Positions 37,011-44,349 of a stretch of DNA of 64,000 nt are shown piece after piece. The stretch's first letter is position 1. Every line of letters starts with the position of its first letter. Made by a program: the position numbers and the translations under genes. A model generated the notes under the pieces. It ran no database searches and had not been told where the DNA came from. It saw only the letters and a list, made by a program, of their open reading frames with translations. Location of the stretch: contig NZ_MIJY01000012.1 in the NCBI RefSeq assembly GCF_001730305.1, positions 124,001 to 188,000 of the forward strand, in the 5' to 3' direction. Origin of the DNA: Enterococcus termitis (GTDB lineage: Bacteria > Bacillota > Bacilli > Lactobacillales > Enterococcaceae).

Positions 37011-37044
37011 TTTTTCCGCTCATCTATATTGAAATGACCTATTT

Positions 37045-37992
37045 TTATTGTACTGTTTGTGTTTGTTGAGGCTGCTCTGAAGACGCCTGTGTTTGTGCGT
37101 ATTCAAGAGTCATATTGATATTTCTGGGACCGATTCCTGTATTGTTAGGATTAAACACAGCTGCCTGTCCATCCACTTTAAATTCCATATACTCAGAGGC
37201 ACCTAAACTAATCGTAAGCTGTGTTGTTCCTTCTGGAATATCGACAGACTGAGCTTGTCCTGGCTGAACAGTTTCTTGGAAAAAGTAGCCATTATCATTA
37301 TTTTCAGCTGTCGGGATGAATACCCCTACCCAGCAAGGACCTGTAACTGCTGAAAATTCAAGTTTAGCTGGTGTCGCTACATTGGTTGCTCCCATGTTCA
37401 CTGTCACACCAGATTCGCTGATAAAGTTCACCGCTGTAGGCTCTTTTGGTTCAGACGAACTTGAAGTAGTCGAAGACTCTGTACTACTTGAAACAGACGT
37501 TTGACTTGATTCGACACTCGATTCAGACGAAGATTCTCTGATAATTTTGGAATCTGGTGTCTGAATGATCGGATTGGCTTGACGATCTTGCCAAGTAATA
37601 TAAAAAACTACGACTGCTATCGCTAAACCGATCAAAGAAAAAATAATTGCAGGTAAGCTGCGTGTAAAACGTTTAAATGAACTGTTTTCATCGTACATTT
37701 GGGTACGCGACTCATCCAGAGTTTCATAATGAACCGCTGGATCCATTTCCTCTTCTTCAACTTTTCCATCATAAATCTCAACTAACTCGTTACCGTCCAA
37801 GCCAACTGCACTTGCATATTGACGAATAAACGCACGTACGTAAAACGTACCCGGCATTGAATCAAAGTCGTTTTCTTCAATCGCTATCAAATAGCGTTTT
37901 TGTGTTTTTGTAATTTGCTGCAGTTCATCTAAAGACATATTACGCTGCAGTCGTGCATCTCTCAATTTTTTTCCTATATTTACGCTGGCCAC
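37045..37992 (-). CDS. rodZ: RodZ-like helix-turn-helix membrane protein
   Basis: A 315-residue protein with a GTG start at 37992 (GGAG 11 bases upstream). The N-terminal cytoplasmic HTH domain (about 5-80) includes IGKKLRDARLQRNMSLDELQ. One membrane segment (about 113-135) follows, then a Ser/Thr/Glu-rich linker and an outer beta domain (DUF4115-like, about 185-290). RodZ links MreB-type morphogenesis to the envelope; in cocci it affects peripheral wall synthesis. Its position between M16 peptidase genes and pgsA matches Bacillus ymfM. Confidence 0.9.
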   Translation of the reverse strand: MASVNIGKKLRDARLQRNMSLDELQQITKTQKRYLIAIEENDFDSMPGTFYVRAFIRQYASAVGLDGNELVEIYDGKVEEEEMDPAVHYETLDESRTQMYDENSSFKRFTRSLPAIIFSLIGLAIAVVVFYITWQDRQANPIIQTPDSKIIRESSSESSVESSQTSVSSSTESSTTSSSSEPKEPTAVNFISESGVTVNMGATNVATPAKLEFSAVTGPCWVGVFIPTAENNDNGYFFQETVQPGQAQSVDIPEGTTQLTISLGASEYMEFKVDGQAAVFNPNNTGIGPRNINMTLEYAQTQASSEQPQQTQTVQ

Positions 37993-38309
37993 TCGTCCAT
38001 CTTCTCCAGTCTCTTTAGTTTATCGGTATTTTTTATTAGTAAATAAAAGATCTAGGGAAATCCTCACCCTGTCTTTGTTCGTTTGTTTTATATAAGCAAC
38101 AATCGTTCTTAGATCGTTCTCTGTAAATCACTCAATGAAATAGCTACATTTTTTGATTATCCAACTCTTTAAGAATACCACAAAAAAATACTGATGAGGA
38201 TAACATTTTTGAAAGTTTTTAACGAAATATTGGACTTTTTTAATTTAATTAAATATATTTCGAGTCATACTTTTTTAGCGTTAGGAAAATGTTCTTTATA
38301 CTTCAGTCA
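37993..38309. other. Intergenic region between rodZ and ymfH-like gene
   Basis: AT-rich and without a credible ORF. In Bacillus, ymfI, ymfJ and ymfK occupy this place; none is detectable here. It presumably holds the rodZ promoter, but no clear boxes were found. Confidence 0.5.
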
Positions 38310-39605
38310 CTATTTTTTGGGGCGCATATAAAAGCGGCTCAAACCGGCTTGAGTGATAAACTCTTCAGCTAGCTTTTTCACATCAGATAGTTGAATACTT
38401 TCAATAACTTCTGGTGTGTCAAATAAGGTAGTTTCTCCATACAGTGATTGTGAAAACTGATTTGCAATATATTCAAGTGAATTTAATGATTGAAAATACT
38501 TCCCGATCATTTTTTTCTTTAATAATGACAGATTTTCTTCCGTCAATTCTGAACTTTTATCAACAGTTAAAAGGATTTCTTCAATTCTTTCTGCCAGCTG
38601 TTCAGGATAATCGCTATCTCCACCAAAATCTGCAAAGTGGAAGCTTCGATCCAAACTAAATTCATATCCAAAGCTGTCATCCAGCAAGCCTTCATTATAC
38701 AACGTCAAATAATTTTGTGAAGTATTGCCAAATAATAATTGAAACAGAAGGTTGGCTGTTAATTTATATTTAAGCAATGCCTTGCCGTCCGTTGGTACTT
38801 CGTCCAGCCCTTTTAAGCCTACAATTACTTTTGAACGGCTGATCGGCATCTCGAGCGAACTTTCTTTCACGATATCTGTAGCTGTCTCTTGGGGAAAATG
38901 GCGTTTGACAGGAACCGCTTTGGCAAATTTTTTCGCTGCTTGATTTTCTCGAATAAAGGACATCATTTCTTCTGAATCCATTTTTCCAACCACAAATAAG
39001 GTCATATTACTTGGGTGATAAAATGTGTTATAACACGTATATAAATCCTCTGCCGTAATTTCATCAATACTTTCAACGGTTCCGGCAATATCAATATGCA
39101 GCGGATGTTTTGGATATAGATTGCCCAGTATCCCAAAAAACAAGCGCCAGTTTGAATCATCTAAATACATTTGGATTTCTTGTCCGATAATGCCTTTTTC
39201 TTTTTCCACCGTTTCTTTCGTAAAATAAGGTGCTTGAACAAAATCCAGCAAGGTTTCTAAATTAAGCCTTACTTGATCCGTTGTTGAGAACAAATAACTG
39301 GTTTTAGTAAAGCTAGTAAACGCATTCGCAGAAGCTCCTTGACGACCAAACTGCTGAAACACATCGCCATCTTCTTTTTCAAACATTTTATGCTCTAGAA
39401 AATGGGCAATACCGTCTGGCACTTTGACAAAGTCTTCTTGTCCGATTGGCACAAATTCATTATCGATCGAGCCGTAATTTGTTGTAAACAAGCCGTAGGT
39501 TTTATTATAATCTTTCTTCGGCAATAGATAGACAGTCAACCCATTTTCTAAAACTTCTGTATAGAGAACTTCGTTGATTTGAGGGTACTCTTTTTTAATC
39601 ATCAA
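38310..39605 (-). CDS. M16-family zinc metallopeptidase (YmfH-like)
   Basis: A 431-residue insulinase-fold protein with the inverted zinc motif His-Phe-Leu-Glu-His (AHFLEHKMFE, about 68-77) and a downstream acidic ligand in GIIGQEIQMYLDD, so it is probably catalytic. Two M16 domains are present. Its start overlaps the stop of the partner gene by 11 bases. YmfF/YmfH pairs sit upstream of rodZ-pgsA in many Firmicutes; homologues process cyclic or pheromone peptides in some streptococci, but the natural substrate here is unknown. Confidence 0.92.
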   Translation of the reverse strand: MMIKKEYPQINEVLYTEVLENGLTVYLLPKKDYNKTYGLFTTNYGSIDNEFVPIGQEDFVKVPDGIAHFLEHKMFEKEDGDVFQQFGRQGASANAFTSFTKTSYLFSTTDQVRLNLETLLDFVQAPYFTKETVEKEKGIIGQEIQMYLDDSNWRLFFGILGNLYPKHPLHIDIAGTVESIDEITAEDLYTCYNTFYHPSNMTLFVVGKMDSEEMMSFIRENQAAKKFAKAVPVKRHFPQETATDIVKESSLEMPISRSKVIVGLKGLDEVPTDGKALLKYKLTANLLFQLLFGNTSQNYLTLYNEGLLDDSFGYEFSLDRSFHFADFGGDSDYPEQLAERIEEILLTVDKSSELTEENLSLLKKKMIGKYFQSLNSLEYIANQFSQSLYGETTLFDTPEVIESIQLSDVKKLAEEFITQAGLSRFYMRPKK

Positions 39606-40863
39606 TTTTTTCTCCTTCCAAAAAGAAAATAGCTTGCAGTTGGATTCGTTTAGCTACTCGTTGTACATCTGCTAAAGTGACTGCCTCCATCCGGCGAAGC
39701 CATTCCTCATCTTTCAATCGGAGGTGAGGAATCAAGTCGTTTAAGTATTCCGTTTCCAGCACCGCTCCTGCATTGTCTAACGAGAGTAGATACTGATTTT
39801 TCAACATTGCTTTTGTTTGCTCAATCTCCAAATCAGTGACCTTTCCTTGACGAATATTTTCTAATTCTGCAGCGATTAAATGTAGCACTTGGTTACGATT
39901 TTTTCCATCGATCCCTGTCTGAACACTCAAAAAACCACGGAAGGTATCAATGCTGCTTGAAGCATAATAAGCTAAATTTTCTTTTTCACGAACGTTCATG
40001 AATAACTTCGAATGAGGGAAGCCACCAAAAACACCATTGAAAATTTGCAAAGCAAAGTAGTTCTCATCTCCATAATAAATATCCGTATGGTAACCTAAAT
40101 TCAATTTAGACTGTGCTACCTTTTCTTGTTCTGAGCGTTCTTCGATCACATTTCTAGAAGGTTGGTCGTAAAAAATATCCGCTTTCCCCTCACTACGATC
40201 TTCAAATGGTAATGCTTTGACCAATGAAGTAACCCGTGCTTCATCAACATCTCCCAATACGAAAATGTCTACTTGATCTTCTTGAAGCATTTTTTGGTGA
40301 TACGCTGCAATGCTTTCCGCTGTTTCCGCTTCAAGGTCTGAACTATTGCCAAAACTTGGGATTCTTTGATCAGCTGATGGACTGAAATAAAGGTTTTGTA
40401 AAGCTAAAGAAGAATACACTTGTTTATCTTCTGAAACACTTTCATAGTAAGCAGCTAAATTTTCTTTCTCACGCTGGAACGTTTCCGTCTCAAATTTTCC
40501 ATCAATAATATTTGGATAAAATAAAATTTCTTTGATAAAGTCAATAGCATCTTCCAAAACATGGCTATCTTCTAAATAGCGGTCATTTACAAAATTCATA
40601 GAAACGTTCAACCAATGCAAGTTCCCTTTTTTATTAACATTGATCCCAAAGCTTGCGCCATACAGCTCTGCCAGCTTTTCACTTAATTTCACTTGATCTG
40701 GATAATTCAGACTGTTCGTCTCTAATAAACTAGATAACAACGTGCGTTTTGTGATCGTTTCTTTATTTAAGCGCGTGTTGAAACGTACTAAAATCCGTAC
40801 GGTTTTATATTTTTCTGTTGGAACAACATGTAAGTTGACTCCTTGTGCTAATGCAATCGGCAT
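39595..40863 (-). CDS. M16-family peptidase homologue, probably non-catalytic (YmfF-like)
   Basis: A 422-residue protein starting at the ATG at 40863 (GAGGAGC seven bases upstream), giving MPIALAQGVNLHVVPTEKYK; the longer ORF is not supported. The fold matches M16 peptidases (ENLAYYASSSIDTFRGFLSVQTGI), but no HxxEH motif exists where expected (TLLSSLLETNS). This is the typical catalytic/non-catalytic M16 pairing. The genes overlap, so a heterodimer is likely. Confidence 0.9.
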   Translation of the reverse strand: MPIALAQGVNLHVVPTEKYKTVRILVRFNTRLNKETITKRTLLSSLLETNSLNYPDQVKLSEKLAELYGASFGINVNKKGNLHWLNVSMNFVNDRYLEDSHVLEDAIDFIKEILFYPNIIDGKFETETFQREKENLAAYYESVSEDKQVYSSLALQNLYFSPSADQRIPSFGNSSDLEAETAESIAAYHQKMLQEDQVDIFVLGDVDEARVTSLVKALPFEDRSEGKADIFYDQPSRNVIEERSEQEKVAQSKLNLGYHTDIYYGDENYFALQIFNGVFGGFPHSKLFMNVREKENLAYYASSSIDTFRGFLSVQTGIDGKNRNQVLHLIAAELENIRQGKVTDLEIEQTKAMLKNQYLLSLDNAGAVLETEYLNDLIPHLRLKDEEWLRRMEAVTLADVQRVAKRIQLQAIFFLEGEKIDD

Positions 40864-41068
40864 CTTGTCAGCTCCTCTTTGTTTTTTCATCATAATAAAG
40901 CTCAGCATGAAATACAATCATCTGGCTGTTTTTAAATCTTTTTTTAAGATTTTCCGCATCTAGTTAATTATAGCACAGCCAAGCAGTCTTTCCTTGATGT
41001 AAGAGTTTTTCATTTCAAAATTTTTCTATTTTTCTGTATACTAAATTTGAGAAAGGGAGGATAAACTT

Positions 41069-41524
41069 ATGATCAAAGAATTTAAAGAATTTATTATGCG
41101 AGGCAGTGTCCTTGATTTAGCCGTCGGTGTTGTGATTGGTTCTGCGTTTACAGCCATCGTCACAAAAGTCGTTGAAGGGCTGATTACACCTTTAGTTAGT
41201 CTGGTTTTTGTTCTGACGACTGGAAAACAAAGTGCAGATGATGCATTAGGAGCTTTAGTTTTTTCAGTAAAAGGGGTTCCTTTTAAAATCGGTGATGTCA
41301 TTAGTGCCATTATTACTTTTTTAATTACTGCATTCGTATTGTTCCTAATTGTTAAAGCTGCGAACAAAATGAAGAAAACACCAGCTGCCGAAGAGAATAA
41401 AGAGGAAGAAATTCTTCTTACTAGTGAAGACTATCTAGAACAAATACGGGATTTACTTGCTGCACAAAATGCTGAAAAAGCAGCTAGCACAGCAAAAGAT
41501 ACTCAACCAATTACTAAAGAATAA
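41069..41524 (+). CDS. mscL: Large-conductance mechanosensitive channel
   Basis: A 151-residue protein, slightly longer than usual, that opens under high membrane tension to release solutes in osmotic downshock. The N terminus IKEFKEFIMRGSVLDLAVGVVIGSAF is the MscL helix S1 and TM1. TM2 lies at about 75-97 and the cytoplasmic helix at about 120-135. The Glu/Ala/Thr-rich tail accounts for the extra length. It is monocistronic with a terminator. Confidence 0.95.
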   Translation: MIKEFKEFIMRGSVLDLAVGVVIGSAFTAIVTKVVEGLITPLVSLVFVLTTGKQSADDALGALVFSVKGVPFKIGDVISAIITFLITAFVLFLIVKAANKMKKTPAAEENKEEEILLTSEDYLEQIRDLLAAQNAEKAASTAKDTQPITKE

Positions 41525-41537
41525 CCAACGATAAAAA

Positions 41538-41586
41538 AGCTACCGCCCTTAACTCCGATAAAAGAAGTTAAGGGCGGTAGTCTTAT
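41538..41586 (+). terminator. Strong terminator after mscL
   Basis: CTACCGCCCTTAACT (41540-41554) and AGTTAAGGGCGGTAG (41566-41580) form a perfect 15-bp stem, then TCTTAT. An A-run on the left allows bidirectional use. Confidence 0.85.
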
Positions 41587-41638
41587 CACATTATTTGACT
41601 TTTAAATAGAGACTGGTTAAACGCGTTTATTCGGTCTT

Positions 41639-42067
41639 TTATTTTTTCATTTGTACATGTGGAATACCATCTTCTAAATATACATCTGAAACTTCTTCAA
41701 AACTAAAAGCACCGTAAAAATCGCTCAGATGTGCTTGAGCCCCGATAATAATTGGTTTGTTTGGGAATTTTTCTTCGATCACTCGCAGTGTTTCCTCTAA
41801 CAATTTATTTCCCAATCCTTGTTTCCGATAAGCTGGATTGATCAACACTCTACCAAATGAGACAGTCTCTCCCCTATCCATAATCCGAGTATAGCCAACA
41901 ATATCTGCCTCTTCTTGCAGCCAAGTGTGTATTGCACACTCATCAACATCGTCGACTTCTTGATAAGGACAATGCTGCTCAACAACAAATACAGCTATTC
42001 GAAGTTTGACAATGTCAAAAAACTCTTTTGTGGTTAATTCAGAAAACTTCTTTACATGATAGTCCAT
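41639..42067 (-). CDS. ElaA-type GNAT N-acetyltransferase
   Basis: A 142-residue acetyltransferase of the ElaA branch. It has RIAVFVVEQHCPYQEVDDVD near the N terminus and the acetyl-CoA-binding VLINPAYRKQGLGNKLL (about 79-95, R-x-x-G-x-G). It is cytoplasmic; the substrate is unknown. It lies 13 bases from the upstream lipoprotein gene, so the two are probably cotranscribed. Confidence 0.9.
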   Translation of the reverse strand: MDYHVKKFSELTTKEFFDIVKLRIAVFVVEQHCPYQEVDDVDECAIHTWLQEEADIVGYTRIMDRGETVSFGRVLINPAYRKQGLGNKLLEETLRVIEEKFPNKPIIIGAQAHLSDFYGAFSFEEVSDVYLEDGIPHVQMKK

Positions 42068-42080
42068 CCCCTAGTTCCTT

Positions 42081-42521
42081 TCATTCATTATTCATTTTCA
42101 ATGAGCCTGGTCCAGAGCGATACATGACCTTAACACTTTCACTTGACATTGTCGGGTATAAAAAGTCGACCAAAACAATATTTCCTTTCGTTTTAGAGGC
42201 TTTACCTAATTGAATCAACGTACCTTCCTCTGATTCTTTAGAATCTAAAGTAAAAACATAGTCTTCTTTTTCTCTTAAATAATCAATATATGTTTGTAAT
42301 TCCTTTTCACTAATACTGCCAGCTTTGTAGGTCAAGGTTGTCATCCGAACTTTATTTTTCACTTCACTGTTTGTTCCCACAATTTTTTTCTCTCCGAGTA
42401 CAGAATAAACTGAAGGAACCTTATCATCATTTACTTCAATTTCTTTAGCTGTGCTGGAAGCGCACCCTACAAGCAAAAATACCAAAACTAAAAACATACT
42501 AGCTTTAACCACTTTTTTCAT
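42081..42521 (-). CDS. Lipoprotein of unknown function
   Basis: A 146-residue lipoprotein. The signal peptide ends in the lipobox LVGC, with Cys at about 20, for lipidation and anchoring to the outer face of the membrane. The mature part is a small alpha/beta domain without a motif I recognise (VYSVLGEKKIVGTNSEV, YIDYLREKEDYVFTLDS). It precedes the GNAT gene by 13 bases. Confidence 0.8.
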   Translation of the reverse strand: MKKVVKASMFLVLVFLLVGCASSTAKEIEVNDDKVPSVYSVLGEKKIVGTNSEVKNKVRMTTLTYKAGSISEKELQTYIDYLREKEDYVFTLDSKESEEGTLIQLGKASKTKGNIVLVDFLYPTMSSESVKVMYRSGPGSLKMNNE

Positions 42522-42614
42522 TTAAACACTCCTTTTTCAAATTATACTGGTATTATAACATAGCAAAAAAACACCTAAAACCTGTAACACTTCGGTTTCA
42601 AATGTTTTTATTCA

Positions 42615-43400
42615 TTAAACAAATAATCGAATGCCATTCCACAAATTCAGCAGCAATACAATCAAAATAACAATTTGATAAATTTGCGTCACTCTTGCAG
42701 AAGACACCTTGCCACTAATCAACGCTCCAAGAAAACCACCAACAATTGCAGCGGGAATCACATAAAACAACATCGTCAAATCAAAACGACCAAAACCGGT
42801 TCCCTGAGCGATCGTCACTAATTTTGCTGCTTGTGAGAAAAAAATCGTAATGATTGAATACACCGTTGCCTCTTTGATGGGTGTACCAAAGCATAACATC
42901 AATAACGCCACATTGATTGGTCCTCCACCAATCCCTAGCAAGGTAGAAATAAAGCCTAAAAATAAACCCACGAGCACATACCAAAGCGGATGCGATAAAC
43001 GAAATGTTCGCTCTTCACCGATTTTTGTATAGAAAAAAGCAAATAACAAGGTTACGATCGTTAGAACAATTTGGATCAGTTGGACATATTTCTCATCCGA
43101 AAATAATTGCAGTAACGCTTCAAATACTGTATTTCCAGTAATGCCACCGATTACTGAACCCAAAGAGACAAACAGCGCAATTTGAATTTTTAATTTCAAC
43201 CCATTCTTCATTTGTCTCAACGTAGACACGATTGACATGGTAAACACAGCAACGCTAGAATAAAAAGAGATTGCCGCTAATGGATGAAAATGCAATGCAT
43301 CCAAAACCGGTTTGATGATTACACCGCCGCCCATTCCTGAAATAGCACCAACCGTATTCGCTAAAATAATCACAATAAAATAAATTATCCCTATATACAA
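42615..43400 (-). CDS. TSUP-family (TauE/SafE) membrane permease
   Basis: A 261-residue protein with about eight membrane spans. The two-fold repeat typical of TSUP is visible: NTVGAISGMGGGVIIKPVL (about 15-33) and GFISTLLGIGGGPINVALL (about 149-167), each with the G-x-G-G-G loop. Members carry sulfite, sulfoacetate or thiosulfate-like anions across the membrane. The substrate here is unknown. It is downstream of treR, in the same direction, with 33 bases between. Confidence 0.9.
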   Translation of the reverse strand: MYIGIIYFIVIILANTVGAISGMGGGVIIKPVLDALHFHPLAAISFYSSVAVFTMSIVSTLRQMKNGLKLKIQIALFVSLGSVIGGITGNTVFEALLQLFSDEKYVQLIQIVLTIVTLLFAFFYTKIGEERTFRLSHPLWYVLVGLFLGFISTLLGIGGGPINVALLMLCFGTPIKEATVYSIITIFFSQAAKLVTIAQGTGFGRFDLTMLFYVIPAAIVGGFLGALISGKVSSARVTQIYQIVILIVLLLNLWNGIRLFV

Positions 43401-43433
43401 ACACCCTCAACTCCTAAAAGTGATTCATCATTT

Positions 43434-44147
43434 TTATGCTTTCCTTCGTCTGGCAAAATCAACAAACTTAAATTTATCCAGTCTATGTCTAGACTCTGTG
43501 TACTCAAAACAACGAGTATCTTCTAGGCTCACGACACTGCGAACAACAACGATAAATGTATCGCCGTCAAGATCCATCAATCGTTGATCATCTTCCGTCA
43601 CAGCTTCAACCGTAATTTCTTTTTGAGCGTAGCTGATCGCTAACCCTAGATCATTTTCAAAATAGTCATAAATTGAATCTGCTGCTCGTTCTTCTGGAAG
43701 CTCCTCAATGATTTCTTTTAACAGATAATCAATATCAACAATCACGACTTCTCCGTCAATCTCTCTTTGACGTACCAAACGCCAAACTAAAGCATCTTTT
43801 TTCCAACCAGTTAAGCGTGCTAAAGAATCACTGACCTTTTCTTCTTTCAACTCAACAACTTTAGTTACACTATGTATTTGTTGTGCGTTTTGCAACTCTT
43901 TATAACTAATCACGCCTGAAATCGGAAAATCAAACTTCCTAACATTCAATACAATAGAGCCTTTGCCTTGTTTTTTTTGTATATATCCAGCATTGATCAA
44001 TAAGTTCAATGCTTTACGAATCGTCTCTCTTGAAACTGAATAATGCTCCACTAGCTGATTCTCACTTGGCAGTAATGTTCCCGGCGGATATTCACCCTCC
44101 AAGATGCCCTTTTCCAGTTCTAAAAATATATCATGAAATTTATTCAT
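43434..44147 (-). CDS. treR: Trehalose operon repressor (GntR/UTRA)
   Basis: A 237-residue GntR-family repressor. The N-terminal winged helix (about 5-70) has LPSENQLVEHYSVSRETIRK. The UTRA effector domain (about 85-230) shows the TreR-like SGVISYKELQNAQ and the C-terminal ESRHRLDKFKFVDFARR. TreR is released from DNA by trehalose 6-phosphate. It is divergent from the GH65 phosphorylase gene, with two candidate operators between them. Confidence 0.93.
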   Translation of the reverse strand: MNKFHDIFLELEKGILEGEYPPGTLLPSENQLVEHYSVSRETIRKALNLLINAGYIQKKQGKGSIVLNVRKFDFPISGVISYKELQNAQQIHSVTKVVELKEEKVSDSLARLTGWKKDALVWRLVRQREIDGEVVIVDIDYLLKEIIEELPEERAADSIYDYFENDLGLAISYAQKEITVEAVTEDDQRLMDLDGDTFIVVVRSVVSLEDTRCFEYTESRHRLDKFKFVDFARRRKA

Positions 44148-44262
44148 GTTTAGCCCTCCAAACTAGGATACTCAATGAAAATGATAGCATATTCTTCCTT
44201 AAAAAAATAGCATACGCCACAAGTATCCCTTCAAAGTCGAATAATTCTTTTCCACGATCCCA

Positions 44263-44292
44263 CTTGTATTTACAAGCATTCCATACTATAAT
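44263..44292 (+). promoter_or_regulatory. Promoter of GH65-pgmB with overlapping TreR-like operator
   Basis: TTGTAT (44264-44269), 17-base spacer, TATAAT (44287-44292). The near-palindrome CTTGTATTTACAAG (44263-44276) covers the -35 and resembles TreR operators. Confidence 0.65.
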
Positions 44293-44306
44293 GAACCTAA
44301 CGCAAA

Positions 44307-44320
44307 CATGTCTATACAAG
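44307..44320. promoter_or_regulatory. Second TreR-like operator
   Basis: CATGTCTATACAAG matches the first operator in reverse orientation at 11 of 14 positions. The centres are 44 bases apart, about four helical turns, suitable for cooperative repression. Confidence 0.6.
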
Positions 44321-44349
44321 TTTGAAAAACCGTTTAAGGAGCGACAATC

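Noticed and set aside
36351-37037. 228-codon ORF antisense to pgsA and the rodZ gap
   Set aside because: Arises from the complement of pgsA; translation lacks any domain and runs through inverted repeats.
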